DNA of 64,000 nt, from contig NZ_AP025292.1 of NCBI RefSeq assembly GCF_036492425.1, positions 1,116,001 through 1,180,000 on the forward strand. The letters are read 5' to 3'. This document shows positions 36,701-47,045 of this stretch, in pieces. This stretch comes from Persicobacter psychrovividus (GTDB lineage: Bacteria; Bacteroidota; Bacteroidia; Cytophagales; Cyclobacteriaceae). Under the pieces are notes generated by a model, which was given only the letters and a program-made list of their open reading frames with translations, was not told where the DNA came from and did not search any database. Numbering within the stretch: the first letter of the stretch is position 1; each line of letters starts with the position of its first letter. A program made the translations under genes and the position numbers.

Positions 36701-37201
36701 ATGCAGAAGGAGATGGATTTGAACGCTTTTAAAAAAGAAGCGGAACAGAAATTAGCAGCCAACAAAACGCTGGGTAAAAATTTAAGAAAAGTGAAGCCGA
36801 GAATGCTGGATGAGCTGTTCCAGGAGGCGCATTTCGAGACCTTTGAGAAAATGGATTGCCTTACTTGCGCCAATTGTTGCAAAACAACAAGCCCGATTTT
36901 CAAGCAAGGAGATATTGCCCGAATGGCTAAAGCGGTAAAAATGAAAACAGCCGTCTTTATTGATCATTATCTGCATCTTGATCAGGAAGGGGATTATGTA
37001 TTAAATGAAGCGCCCTGTCCTTTTCTTGCCGCAGACAATACCTGTATTTGTTATGAAAGTCGGCCAACGGCTTGCCGGGAATACCCCCACACCGACCGAA
37101 AAAAAATCAAGCAACTGATCAACCTCTCTGTCAGGAATACACTCGTTTGTCCGGCCGTTCTGAATATCTTTGATAAAATCAATGCAAAATTAAATTCCTG
37201 A
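36701..37201 (+). CDS. YkgJ family cysteine-cluster protein
   Basis: A 166-residue cytosolic protein with eight conserved cysteines: CLTCANCCKTT (about residues 50-60) and CPFLAADNTCICYESRPTAC (about residues 106-125), the pattern of the YkgJ/UPF0153 putative zinc- or iron-chelating family. The family may help deliver or sense metal, but its biochemical role is not established. It follows the EI24 gene by 36 bases, but a promoter-like element sits immediately before it. If transcription starts at about 36703, the protein would begin MDLNAFKKEAE (162 residues). Confidence 0.85.
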   Translation: MQKEMDLNAFKKEAEQKLAANKTLGKNLRKVKPRMLDELFQEAHFETFEKMDCLTCANCCKTTSPIFKQGDIARMAKAVKMKTAVFIDHYLHLDQEGDYVLNEAPCPFLAADNTCICYESRPTACREYPHTDRKKIKQLINLSVRNTLVCPAVLNIFDKINAKLNS

Positions 37202-37379
37202 AACTAAAAATAATGTATTTTCAAATAAATAATTTAACTATTTAAAGATTATATTTTCTTTAGACGGAATTGATCCCTTCATCGCAAACGATTGAAATTC
37301 CTTATTGTTAATAGTTTGTTATTCTTGAGGTGTCCACTTTAGGTACCTCCCGAATTATTCTAACAAACTATTAACCAAT
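37202..37379 (+). promoter_or_regulatory. Control region upstream of susC with a LacI-type half-palindrome
   Basis: A/T-rich leader. CGCAAACGATTGA at 37283-37295 resembles the LacI/GalR operator core GCAAACG...TTGC and is shared, with changes, by other upstream regions of the locus. No clear TAnnTTTG was seen. Confidence 0.4.
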
Positions 37380-40364
37380 ATGAAGCATAGTTATCTCTTG
37401 AAAGGAGGATTGCTGTCACTTGTACTGCTGATCTTTGCAACGCTTTCTTTCGCTCAAACAAAAGTCTCCGGCCGAGTGGTTTCCGGAGATGACGATGAGC
37501 CAATTCCAGGCGTCAATATCATTGAAAAAGGAACTGCAAACGGAACGATCACCGATGGCAATGGAAATTATTCTATTCAGGTGGAAGGACCAACGTCTGT
37601 TTTGCAATTCAGTTTTGTGGGCTACCAGGCCACGGAACAACCCGTAGGAAATCAATCAACCATTGATATTTCCATGGCCGCTTCTGTATCAGAGCTGTCT
37701 GAAGTTGTCGTGATTGGTTACGGTGCAGCCAAAAAGGAAGACCTGACGGGCTCGGTAAAAGCCATTTCCACCGCAGATTTTAATCAGGGCTCCATCACTT
37801 CGCCACAGGAACTGCTCAATGGTAAGGTGCCAGGGGTGCAGATCACCAATGCCGGTGGTGCACCTGGAGCAGAATCCACCATCCGTATTCGTGGGGGATC
37901 TTCTCTTACCGCAAGTAATGATCCCTTGATTGTGATTGATGGTGTGCCGATCGACAATCAGAAAATTTCAGGGATGAACAACAACCTGAACACGATCAAC
38001 CCAAATGATATTGAGACTTTTACGGTGTTGAAGGATGCTTCGGCAACGGCTATTTATGGTTCTCGGGCCTCCAATGGGGTCATTATCATTACTACAAAAA
38101 AAGGACGCGCGGGCGGATTATCTTTCGATTATAATGGTAACGTGGCAGTGAATACGGTGCCAAAAACGATTGACAACCTCTCCACTACCCAATTCCGCGA
38201 CTTATATACGGAGCGCTTTGGCAATGACCCTGACCTGATGGCTTTGCTTGGGGATGCGCAAACCGATTGGCAGGATGCTATTTTGAGAACAAGTGTTACC
38301 ACTGATCATAATGCTTCTGTTTCAGGATCGATTAAAGATTGGCTGCCTTACCGTGCCTCAGTTGGTTATAGCTATAATGAGGGGATTCTGAAAACTTCAG
38401 AGCTGGAGCGTTTTACAGGTAATATCAATTTAAACCCTAAATTTTTTGATGATCACCTGAAAGTGGATATGAGCCTGAAGGGGATGAATATTGAAAACCG
38501 ATTTGCTGATACAGGAACCATCTTTGGCGCTATTGGCTTTGACCCAACACAGGTTATTCGCGATGAAACCGAATTTGCACCTTACGGAGGCTATTTTACT
38601 TGGCTGACTCCCAATGGCCAACCGATTGATATTGCACCGGGCAACCCGGTAGCGACTCTTCAGCAAAAAACAGACCGCTCAACAGTTAATCGATTTATTG
38701 GTAATGTGCAGCTTGATTATAAACTTCACTTTTTACCAGAGCTGCATGTCAATTTAAACCTGGGTACCGACCGCTCCAAAGCAGGAGGGAATGTGGTTAC
38801 CGATCCTATGGGGGCTTTTGATTTTGCCGCCTTCCAGAATGGTGGTGCCAACCGAAGATATGATGAGAAAAAGCGCAATGAGTTGCTGGACTTATACCTT
38901 CAATATATTCATACTTTCGAGGAAACAGACCTGACTTTAGATGTGATGGGTGGGTATTCCTATCAGCATTTCTGGCGTGAGCAAACGGAAACTGATGTTT
39001 TCGGCAACGGTAATATCCGTAATCCTGAAAAAATCGAGCGTTCTGAAAATTTCCTCATCTCCTTCTTCGGAAGAATGAACCTGAACTGGAAAAGTAAATA
39101 CCTGATCACCGCCACTTTGCGGAACGATAATTCCTCAAGATTCTCAGAAGATAACAGGGCGGGGATTTTTCCTTCGCTGGCAGCAAGCTGGAATATTAAC
39201 AATGAAGCCTTCTTGAAAGAATCACAAACGATCTCGCAGCTGAAACTTCGCTTGGGATATGGTATCACAGGTCAGCAGGATATTGGTGCTGATTATGGTT
39301 ACCTCGGGATTTATACCCGTGGACAGACCACCGCTCAGGCGATTGGATATGACGCCAATGGTAACCCGATTTTTGTGCAGACCATCCGACCTGAGGGTTA
39401 TGATGAAAACCTGAAATGGGAGACCACAACGACTTACAATGCAGGTATAGATTTCGGCTTTTTTGATGACCGATTGACAGGTAGCCTTGATGGTTATTAC
39501 AGAATAACAGATGATTTGCTGAATGAAATTCCGATTGCCGCAGGATCAAACCTGAGTAATCAGCTGGTCACCAATGTGGGCTCGCTGGAGAATAAAGGTT
39601 TTGAATTCTCTTTGGATGGGGTGTTGATTCAGAATACGGATTGGTACTGGACGCTTGGCGTTAATGCCACTTATAACGAAAATGAAATCACGAAACTGAC
39701 GCAGGTTGATGATCCAAGTTATAAAGGGGTAGAAACGGGAGATATTGAAGGTGGAACGGGTAACCGTGTTCAAATTCACTCGGTGGGTTATCCTGCCTTC
39801 TCATTTTATGTGTTGGAGCAGATTTATGATGACAATGGTAAGCCTATCGAAGGGGCTTATGTCGATCGTGATAACAATGGAATTATCAATGATGATGACC
39901 GCTACCGATATAAAAATTCTGCACCCGCAGTTTTACTGGGAATCAACTCAAGACTGACTTACCATGACTGGGACTTTAGCTTCTCGGGTCGGGCAAGTAT
40001 TGGGAACTATGTTTATAACAACGTCAATTCCAACAGTGCATTCTACAATAATTTGCAGGTGAATGGCCGATTTACCGGCAATACCACAACGGATATTTAT
40101 AATACCAACTTTCAGAACCCTCAGTATTTTTCTGACTATTATGTCGAAGATGCTTCCTATTTTAGATTAGACAATGTGATGGTTGGTTATAATTTTCATG
40201 AGATTTTTGGAGGAAAGTGGCACGCGCGGGTTTATGCGACGGTAAACAATGTGTTTGTTCTTTCGGGGTACAGCGGACTTGATCCTGAAGTTTTCAACGG
40301 TATCGACCGTAACGTATACCCTCGACCAAGGACATTCCTCTTAGGTGTAAATCTCGGATTTTAA
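37380..40364 (+). CDS. SusC/RagA-type TonB-linked outer-membrane transporter
   Basis: A 994-residue TonB-dependent transporter for oligosaccharides. It has a signal peptide ending at SFAQ, a carboxypeptidase-regulatory-like beta-sandwich (KVSGRVVSGDDDEPIPGVNI, to about residue 100), the SusC signature (VVIGYGAAKKEDLTGSV), the plug (NGKVPGVQITNAGGAPGAES...IRGGSS) and a 22-strand barrel whose C-terminal end carries FLLGVNLGF. Together with the downstream SusD it forms a bin-like transporter driven by TonB. The downstream GH13, GH65 and MFS genes indicate malto-oligosaccharides as cargo. Confidence 0.96.
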   Translation: MKHSYLLKGGLLSLVLLIFATLSFAQTKVSGRVVSGDDDEPIPGVNIIEKGTANGTITDGNGNYSIQVEGPTSVLQFSFVGYQATEQPVGNQSTIDISMAASVSELSEVVVIGYGAAKKEDLTGSVKAISTADFNQGSITSPQELLNGKVPGVQITNAGGAPGAESTIRIRGGSSLTASNDPLIVIDGVPIDNQKISGMNNNLNTINPNDIETFTVLKDASATAIYGSRASNGVIIITTKKGRAGGLSFDYNGNVAVNTVPKTIDNLSTTQFRDLYTERFGNDPDLMALLGDAQTDWQDAILRTSVTTDHNASVSGSIKDWLPYRASVGYSYNEGILKTSELERFTGNINLNPKFFDDHLKVDMSLKGMNIENRFADTGTIFGAIGFDPTQVIRDETEFAPYGGYFTWLTPNGQPIDIAPGNPVATLQQKTDRSTVNRFIGNVQLDYKLHFLPELHVNLNLGTDRSKAGGNVVTDPMGAFDFAAFQNGGANRRYDEKKRNELLDLYLQYIHTFEETDLTLDVMGGYSYQHFWREQTETDVFGNGNIRNPEKIERSENFLISFFGRMNLNWKSKYLITATLRNDNSSRFSEDNRAGIFPSLAASWNINNEAFLKESQTISQLKLRLGYGITGQQDIGADYGYLGIYTRGQTTAQAIGYDANGNPIFVQTIRPEGYDENLKWETTTTYNAGIDFGFFDDRLTGSLDGYYRITDDLLNEIPIAAGSNLSNQLVTNVGSLENKGFEFSLDGVLIQNTDWYWTLGVNATYNENEITKLTQVDDPSYKGVETGDIEGGTGNRVQIHSVGYPAFSFYVLEQIYDDNGKPIEGAYVDRDNNGIINDDDRYRYKNSAPAVLLGINSRLTYHDWDFSFSGRASIGNYVYNNVNSNSAFYNNLQVNGRFTGNTTTDIYNTNFQNPQYFSDYYVEDASYFRLDNVMVGYNFHEIFGGKWHARVYATVNNVFVLSGYSGLDPEVFNGIDRNVYPRPRTFLLGVNLGF

Positions 40365-40376
40365 AAACTAACGATC

Positions 40377-42020
40377 ATGACTATCAACAATATAAAAAAT
40401 TTGGCGCTGGCATTCTTCGTAATGCTGGGGCTCAGTGGCTGTCTCAGCGATTTAGATGTCGTGCCGATAGACCCCAATCTTGATACTGCTGACAAGGTGT
40501 ATCAAACACAGAATGACCTGGAGGGTGGATTGGCAAAAATTTATGCTGGTTTTTCCGTTTCTGGTCAGCAGGGCCCTGCGGGAAATGGCGACCTTAAAGG
40601 TTTCGATGAAGGAAATAGCCAATACCTTCGTGGTTATTGGGTATGTCAGGAATTGCCTACCGACGAAGCGATTAACGGCTGGAATGACGGTAACTTGCCG
40701 AAAATGAGCCAAATCACCTGGGGTGGAGGGAACGAATTTATCCGCTCCTTCTATTATCGTGCGATTTATCAGGTGAGTCTCGCCAACGAGTTTATCCGAC
40801 AGGCGAAGCGTTTTGAGGGGCAGGACGGATTTGACCGCGTACCTGAACTGATTGCCGAAGCAAGATACCTGAGAGCTTTCGCCTATTGGCATGCACTCGA
40901 TTTGTTCGGCAACGGGGTTCCTTTCGTTACAGAAAATGATCCTGTGGGCGCATTTCTACCACCACCTGCTGGTGCAATTAAAGGAGATGAATTATTCAAT
41001 TTTATCTCTTCAGAGATTAAAGCGATTTTGGGAGAAAACCCTGATGATAACAATTATTTGATCAGCGGATCAGGGACTACCATTTTTGGAAGGGCAAACC
41101 AGGGTGCTGCGCGAATGTTACTTGCCAAATTATACCTGAACCATAAATCTTACCTTTCTTCTGAGGATAACCAGTGGTACACTGCGGCAAAAGAAGAATT
41201 GGATAAAATTTATGCGACCAATGCGTATAGCCTGGTAACGACCAAAGATGCTGGCTCACCTTATTCAGTATATGAAACGCTGTTTTTGGCAGATAACCAA
41301 AAAGCGGCAAGCGAAATCATCTGGGCCTTTACTTTTGATGGGCAAAATGCCAAATCTTTTGGTGGAACAACCTATATCATCAATGCCGGAATTGGTGGGC
41401 AGATGGTTTCTACTGACTATGGTACTTCTGGCTCCTGGGGCGGAAACCGTACTACTCCTGAATTTGTAAATTTGTTTGATCAGAAATCACCTACCGACGG
41501 TCGTGATCTTTTCTTCACGCAGGGACAAAGCAAGGAGATCAATCAGCAGGATCAGTTTACCCAAGGTTATGCTGTAACCAAGTTCAAAAATAAGAAGCAG
41601 GATGGTACTGATGGCTCAAATCTTTCTGAAGGTTTTGCAGACGTCAACTTTCCCGTATTCCGATTGGCAGATGCTTATTTGATGTCTGCAGAGTTGGATT
41701 TGCGTTTGAACAATACCGTTACTGCAGAAAACCTGGCCAGAATTAACCAAATTAGAACTCGTGGAGGCGCACCAGCGGTGACCAATGCGGTGGTTGATTT
41801 GGACTGGATGATCGAGGAACGTGGCCGTGAATTATATTGGGAAGGGCACCGCCGTACCGACCTGATCCGATTCAATCAATTCACTGGAGGCGCTTATGTT
41901 TGGGCTTTTAAAGGGGGTAATTCTTCTGGACGCCCCGTAGAAGACTACTTTGCGGTCATGCCGATTCCAAGTACCGACGTAAATGCCAACCCTAACCTAA
42001 CCCAAAACCCTGGATATTAA
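40377..42020 (+). CDS. SusD/RagB family starch-binding outer-membrane lipoprotein
   Basis: A 547-residue surface lipoprotein (signal LALAFFVMLGLSGC, Cys about residue 22) that caps the SusC barrel and binds the sugar. The family's helical TPR-like region (ELIAEARYLRAFAYWHALDLFG) and C-terminal segment (IEERGRELYWEGHRRTDLIRF, and the terminal FAVMPIPSTDVNANPNL) are present. The start follows the susC stop by 12 bases, and the susE-like gene begins 1 base after its stop, so the three are one operon. Confidence 0.95.
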   Translation: MTINNIKNLALAFFVMLGLSGCLSDLDVVPIDPNLDTADKVYQTQNDLEGGLAKIYAGFSVSGQQGPAGNGDLKGFDEGNSQYLRGYWVCQELPTDEAINGWNDGNLPKMSQITWGGGNEFIRSFYYRAIYQVSLANEFIRQAKRFEGQDGFDRVPELIAEARYLRAFAYWHALDLFGNGVPFVTENDPVGAFLPPPAGAIKGDELFNFISSEIKAILGENPDDNNYLISGSGTTIFGRANQGAARMLLAKLYLNHKSYLSSEDNQWYTAAKEELDKIYATNAYSLVTTKDAGSPYSVYETLFLADNQKAASEIIWAFTFDGQNAKSFGGTTYIINAGIGGQMVSTDYGTSGSWGGNRTTPEFVNLFDQKSPTDGRDLFFTQGQSKEINQQDQFTQGYAVTKFKNKKQDGTDGSNLSEGFADVNFPVFRLADAYLMSAELDLRLNNTVTAENLARINQIRTRGGAPAVTNAVVDLDWMIEERGRELYWEGHRRTDLIRFNQFTGGAYVWAFKGGNSSGRPVEDYFAVMPIPSTDVNANPNLTQNPGY

Positions 42021-42021
42021 T

Positions 42022-43119
42022 ATGATGAGACGTTATATAAATGTGCTGAAAACCTTCTCCCTGGCTTTGTTGGCCATGGCGTTTTCAGCCTGTGAAGATA
42101 CCGACACGCCCCGTATCAGTTCAGATACGCAAGGGCCGCAAATTACCTGGCCACTCAAAGACAACTATGTGCTGACGGTCACCAATGCCGATGAAACTTT
42201 TGAAACCTTTGAATGGGAAGCCGTTAATTATGGCGTGGTGTCCCCTGTGAGCTATAAAGTGCAGGTGGCAGAAAAAGGGACCGATTTTGAAACGGTGGAG
42301 GAGGTGGCATCTACCACCGACACGAAAGTGGAGGTCTCTAACAGTATGATGAATGATGCTGTTGGGAAGCTCGGATTGGCACCTTTTGAAGCACATGAAG
42401 TTGAGATGAGGGTAATTTCTACCTTGGGGAATAATGGTGGAGGCGTAATTTCTTCTACTGTTGCAGATACAGAAATTACACCATATGCATTGATTGTTAC
42501 CTGGTATGTGCCAGGTCCATTCAATTTCTGGGCAGAAGGCAATGAATGGTCGCATAATGACCTGGATGTTATCAAAGCCGAAGATGGTCAGAATTTCAGA
42601 GGCTACCTTTACTTGGTGAATAAGGATGGGACAACACCGAGTGATTTCAAAATATCGACTGCCAAAGGCTGGGAATTAGGAATAAACTATGGTGCAGGTG
42701 ATGCCGCAGGAACGTTGAGTGACGATGGCGGAGCTGCTAATATTACCGCCCCTGAAGCGGCTTATTATCTGCTAACCGTTAACAGTGCTGATTTAACTTA
42801 CAATTTGCTGAAAACAGATTTTGCGATTATTGGAGCAGCAACACCTGGTGGCTGGGATAATGATACCCCCTTGACATTCAATCCTGACAGCCGTATGTGG
42901 GAAGGGACTTATGCAATGAAGGGTGGAGAAGAATGGAAAATTCGAGCGAATGGAAGCTGGGATGACCCTAACCCAAATTATGGACAAGGAAGTGAAGATG
43001 GAATGCTGTCCTTGGGTGGGGATAACTTAGTGTCGCCTGCTGAAGACGGTATGTATGAAATAAAGGTAAATTTGGACGATCCTGAGGCGTTAAAATATAC
43101 CATCGAGAAAGTGAATTAG
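42022..43119 (+). CDS. SusE/SusF-like outer-membrane starch-binding lipoprotein
   Basis: A 365-residue lipoprotein with lipobox LLAMAFSAC (Cys about residue 24). After an N-terminal SusE-type domain (QITWPLKDNYVLTV; ETFEWEAVNYGVVSPVSYKVQVA) come two starch-binding-type repeats, the first near residues 165-260 and the second (FAIIGAATPGGWDNDTPL... WKIRANGSWDDPNPNYG) at about 270-360. It should hold starch at the cell surface but has no catalytic residues. Two consecutive ATGs (42022, 42025) are possible starts. It is followed by a terminator. Confidence 0.88.
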   Translation: MMRRYINVLKTFSLALLAMAFSACEDTDTPRISSDTQGPQITWPLKDNYVLTVTNADETFETFEWEAVNYGVVSPVSYKVQVAEKGTDFETVEEVASTTDTKVEVSNSMMNDAVGKLGLAPFEAHEVEMRVISTLGNNGGGVISSTVADTEITPYALIVTWYVPGPFNFWAEGNEWSHNDLDVIKAEDGQNFRGYLYLVNKDGTTPSDFKISTAKGWELGINYGAGDAAGTLSDDGGAANITAPEAAYYLLTVNSADLTYNLLKTDFAIIGAATPGGWDNDTPLTFNPDSRMWEGTYAMKGGEEWKIRANGSWDDPNPNYGQGSEDGMLSLGGDNLVSPAEDGMYEIKVNLDDPEALKYTIEKVN

Positions 43120-43129
43120 TTTAATCTAT

Positions 43130-43165
43130 AGAAAAAGGAGTGCAGTAATTGTACTCCTTTTTTTG
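43130..43165 (+). terminator. Terminator after the susCDE-like operon
   Basis: AAAAGGAGT...ACTCCTTTT stem with a T-run, 12 bases after the SusE-like stop codon. Confidence 0.85.
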
Positions 43166-43173
43166 CGCTATAA

Positions 43174-43190
43174 TTACAAACGTTTGCATT
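43174..43190 (+). promoter_or_regulatory. Candidate LacI-family operator upstream of the secreted amylase
   Basis: CAAACGTTTG (43177-43186) is a perfect 10-base palindrome in ACAAACGTTTGCAT, a core matched by other sites in the locus. It lies about 95 bases before the amylase ATG. Confidence 0.5.
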
Positions 43191-43279
43191 GAAAAACGCA
43201 TGGATAAGGGCATTGGGATTCCCTTAAAACTAAATTGTTTTCCATATTTATTATGATTTTTTAACTGAAGAATAATTTC

Positions 43280-46200
43280 ATGCATCAAGGAAAACTACTT
43301 TTATTAACAGTTTTTTGCTTGTTTATCCAACAAGTATCAGCCCAAAGTATTACCGTCAGCCCTGAAAGGTTTAAGGCTTCTGACGAAATTACAATTACTT
43401 GTGATGTCACTGGCAATAGCCAACTCGAAGCACTTTCTGATGCTTGGGCGTGGATATGGGTGCCAGGGGATCCTAATGGGTTCAGTGCTTTTACCAATGT
43501 GAACCCTGCAGGTGATGGTCAAGAAGCGGTAAAGTTCACTAAAGGTGAAAATAACATCTGGACCCTTAAAGTTCGTCCTACGGATATTTTTAATGAGTCA
43601 GCGGATAAAATCACGAGACTTGGTATCCTTATAAAAGGTCGCGATTGGCCCGATGGACAGTCGAGTGATGTGTTCTTTGATGTGGATCAACAAGGGGTTC
43701 TCACTGTAAACATGACCAAGTCCACAGACGATATGCTTAATGTCGGGGAGCAGGTGACTTTTACAGCCACCGCCTCAGAAAGCAGTCACCTTCAAATCTC
43801 AGATCAGCATGATGCTGTTCTTAAAGAAGCGGATAATGTTACTTCCCTTAATTATACATTTACAGCTCAAGAAGCGGGGCAATTTTCATTTCACACACAG
43901 GCAACTGTTGGAGACGAGACAGCAACAGCTTCTTTGAATGTGATCGTCAAGCCGACCGTTATTGTTGAAAAAATGCCGGAAGGGCTGAAGATCGGCCCAA
44001 ACTACGATGCCAATGACCCTACGAAAGTTACTTTTGTGTTGCAGGATCCTGCGAAACTAAAACAGTTTGTAACAGTAATCGGTGATTTTTATGATAATGC
44101 CTGGGCAGTTCAGTCGAATCACGTGATGAAATTGGATGACACTGGCGACGCCAATTATTGGTGGTTGACCGTTACAGGGCTTGAGCCTGGTAAAGAATAT
44201 CTCTATCAGTATTTATTGGACGGGTCAATTAAAATTGCCGACCCTTATGCAGATAAGATTTCTGATCCGAGTGATCAGTATATCGATGATGCCCGTTACC
44301 CAGACCTGATTCCTTATCCAGCAGACAAAACGGATAAAAGAGCCTCTTTCTTTCAGACCAATCAACAGGCTTATCAGTGGTCAGATGCAACGATAAATTT
44401 TCAGAAGCCAGAAAAATCTGCTTTGATGGTTTATGAACTGCATTTGCGTGACTTCACGAAGGAACAGACTTATGATGCCGCCATTAAAAAGCTTGATTAT
44501 ATCAAAAGCCTGGGGATAAACTGTATTGAGTTAATGCCTGTAAATGAGTTCGAAGGAAACAGCTCTTGGGGGTATAATCCAAATTTTTATTTCGCAGTAG
44601 ATAAATGGTATGGCTCGAAAAATGAGTTGAAACGTTTTATTGACGAGGCCCATGAACGTGGCATGGCTGTAGTGATTGACATGGTTTTGAACCATAGTTT
44701 TCATTCGTCGCCTTTCGTGAGAATGTATAATCATGGCGACTACGGAGACCCTACTTCGGATAACCCTTGGTATAATGAAAAAGGGAATTTTATTGGGACT
44801 GATTTGAACTGGGGTGCCGATTTTAATCATGAGAGCATTTGGACAAAGCAATTGGTGGATTCCGTAAATACTTACTGGATGGATCAATATAAAGTCGATG
44901 GATTCCGATTTGATTTCACCAAAGGTTTTACCAATGAAATTAAAGAGGGAGCTGACAAATGGGGAAGCCGAAAGGATGATAGCCGAATTGCGATCCTGAA
45001 GCGCATGTATCAAAAAATTGAAGACTACGGAACCAATGCTTATGTGATTCTGGAGCATTTGACGGACTGGGACGAGGAGGCAATTCTTGCCAAAGAGGGC
45101 ATGCTGCTTTGGACAGGCGCAGGACCTCACCATGAATTTGTGAAAGCAACCCAGGGTAACAATGCCAACCTTATTGAGCAGTATTACGGCAACAGAACAG
45201 GCGACGGTGATCTTGAGGGTACCAAAGCGTTGGTGTCTTATATGGAAAGCCACGATGAGGAACGCCTAAAATATGAAGCTGATATCAATGGAGAAAAGGT
45301 CAATGCTTATGACCTGACCAAGGAAGAGTACAACATTGATCGATTGAAATTAATGAGTGCGTTCTTTGTTCCTGTTCCAGGCCCAAAAATGATCTGGCAA
45401 TTTGGTGAGTTAGGCTATGATGTTTCCATCAACCAAATTGAAAAAGACGGTGATGTGAGCGATGATTATCGTACCGGAGAAAAACCTGTGATGTGGGAGT
45501 ATAATGATGCTGCCGAAAACCCTGAAAGAGTGAAATTGCGCAAGGTATATACTGCTTTGATGCATCTACGATCGGAATTGAAATTATACGACGCCAGCAA
45601 GGAGAACACAAAACTGGAATTGGATGACAATAACAAGATCAAGGTGATTCATCTGAAAAATGCCGAAAATGTTGAGGTACACATTGTAGGTAATTTCGGA
45701 ATGCAGGGAGAAGAAGTGCCAGCGGCTAAATTGCCAAATGGTACTTGGTATGATTATTTTTCAAATGGTAAAGAAGTAACTTTCGATGGTCAGTCGAATA
45801 TGTTGCTCGGCCCTGGTAACTTTAAAGTTTACATTAGTGAGCCATTGAACGATTACCCTGAAGAAGGCTTGATCAATACCGCACTTCCTTTTTTCAAGAC
45901 CAATCCTGGTGCCGTTGATAAAAATAAAGAAGCGACCGTGATTTTTTACCCTGAAGGTGGAAATCAAGGTTTAATCAATACGGATAATGCCAAAATGATG
46001 GTGAAGGGCATATTTAAAAACCCCGATACGGAAGCTACAGGATCGTTAGACCTCATTAAAGTGGGAGATCGATTTGAAGGCCGATTTGTTCCAAATACGC
46101 TTTTGGGGCTTTCTGACGATACTGATTTGATCGGGATGGAAGTATACTTTGAGAATGAAAACGGGGAAAAGGCGTTGGATGAAAATGATCAAGCAGGCTT

Positions 46201-46828
46201 GATTTCTTTCAGCTTCGATCGGGTAACTTTTAACCCTGAAAACTGGAGAGCAGATGCTGAGGTCACCATTCATTTTGATTTTCATGACAAGAAGATTGGT
46301 GAGGAAGAAAACTTATACCTGTGGTCCTGGATCGAAAATCATGAAAATGAAAAGATTGACAACGGAGCTTGGGAACAGTCCTCAGAAAATGCAAAGCTTA
46401 CCAATTTAGGCCATGGGCAATACGAAATCAAAATGGTGCCTACAACGTATTTCCATGCTACGGCGAGCCAGATTAAGAATGATGGCTTAAATTTCTTGGT
46501 AAAAACCAAGGAAGGCGGAATGAAATCGGATAATTTTGGCCCTTTTAAATCTAATTTAGTAACCGCGATTAAGCCTCAGGTTCCTGAAGCAAACGTTTTC
46601 CCTAACCCAACCTCTGGCGTTCTTCACATCAGTAACCTTAGTGGCTGGGAAGGAAGCGTGGGCGTTCGTGTCATGAACAGCTTTGGGCAACAGTTGTATT
46701 TTGCGACTTACCACGCAAACCAGCAGGGAGAAATTGTTTTGGATCTTTCCTCTTATGCCAGTGGGCAGTACATTATTCAATTGTACAATGAGCATAAACG
46801 CTTGATAAAAAAGATTATCAAATTATAA
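43280..46828 (+). CDS. Secreted GH13 alpha-amylase family enzyme with T9SS sorting domain
   Basis: An 1182-residue exported enzyme that cuts alpha-1,4-glucans. After a signal peptide (QVSAQ) come beta-sandwich and starch-binding-type domains, including a CBM48-like segment (about residues 250-350), then the GH13 barrel: DMVLNHSF (region I, about 466), GFRFDFTKGF (II, nucleophile Asp, about 544), ILEHL (III, acid Glu, about 592), SHDEER (IV, about 657). C-terminal beta domains end in a type IX secretion sorting domain (VFPNPTSGVLHISNLSG ... IKKIIKL, last 75 residues), so it is probably exported to the surface. The long additional C-terminal beta part (about 840-1100) is unassigned. A promoter-like region and a LacI-type palindrome precede it. 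Confidence 0.92.
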   Translation: MHQGKLLLLTVFCLFIQQVSAQSITVSPERFKASDEITITCDVTGNSQLEALSDAWAWIWVPGDPNGFSAFTNVNPAGDGQEAVKFTKGENNIWTLKVRPTDIFNESADKITRLGILIKGRDWPDGQSSDVFFDVDQQGVLTVNMTKSTDDMLNVGEQVTFTATASESSHLQISDQHDAVLKEADNVTSLNYTFTAQEAGQFSFHTQATVGDETATASLNVIVKPTVIVEKMPEGLKIGPNYDANDPTKVTFVLQDPAKLKQFVTVIGDFYDNAWAVQSNHVMKLDDTGDANYWWLTVTGLEPGKEYLYQYLLDGSIKIADPYADKISDPSDQYIDDARYPDLIPYPADKTDKRASFFQTNQQAYQWSDATINFQKPEKSALMVYELHLRDFTKEQTYDAAIKKLDYIKSLGINCIELMPVNEFEGNSSWGYNPNFYFAVDKWYGSKNELKRFIDEAHERGMAVVIDMVLNHSFHSSPFVRMYNHGDYGDPTSDNPWYNEKGNFIGTDLNWGADFNHESIWTKQLVDSVNTYWMDQYKVDGFRFDFTKGFTNEIKEGADKWGSRKDDSRIAILKRMYQKIEDYGTNAYVILEHLTDWDEEAILAKEGMLLWTGAGPHHEFVKATQGNNANLIEQYYGNRTGDGDLEGTKALVSYMESHDEERLKYEADINGEKVNAYDLTKEEYNIDRLKLMSAFFVPVPGPKMIWQFGELGYDVSINQIEKDGDVSDDYRTGEKPVMWEYNDAAENPERVKLRKVYTALMHLRSELKLYDASKENTKLELDDNNKIKVIHLKNAENVEVHIVGNFGMQGEEVPAAKLPNGTWYDYFSNGKEVTFDGQSNMLLGPGNFKVYISEPLNDYPEEGLINTALPFFKTNPGAVDKNKEATVIFYPEGGNQGLINTDNAKMMVKGIFKNPDTEATGSLDLIKVGDRFEGRFVPNTLLGLSDDTDLIGMEVYFENENGEKALDENDQAGLISFSFDRVTFNPENWRADAEVTIHFDFHDKKIGEEENLYLWSWIENHENEKIDNGAWEQSSENAKLTNLGHGQYEIKMVPTTYFHATASQIKNDGLNFLVKTKEGGMKSDNFGPFKSNLVTAIKPQVPEANVFPNPTSGVLHISNLSGWEGSVGVRVMNSFGQQLYFATYHANQQGEIVLDLSSYASGQYIIQLYNEHKRLIKKIIKL

Positions 46829-46844
46829 TTTTAACAAATTCTTT

Positions 46845-46881
46845 TAAAGGTGGTTCATCATTTGATGGACCTCCTTTTTTT
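46845..46881 (+). terminator. Terminator after the secreted amylase gene
   Basis: An imperfect stem AAAGGTGGTTCATCA...TGATGGACCTCCTTT followed by T residues. Confidence 0.7.
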
Positions 46882-47000
46882 GTTGGAAATCAATGGTTTT
46901 CAAGACTTGTAATGACTTATTGATGAGAAATATTACATTCTTAAACCGGTGGATTTTAAGAAAGACTGACCCACGTCATGACTATGGTCATAAAAATCCC

Positions 47001-47008
47001 TAAATTTG
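47001..47008 (+). promoter_or_regulatory. -7 promoter element of the aldolase gene
   Basis: TAAATTTG, 38 bases before the ATG; the -33 side is not clear. Confidence 0.5.
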
Positions 47009-47045
47009 CATTCAGAAAGACTTTATAGTTAACAAATATATTATC

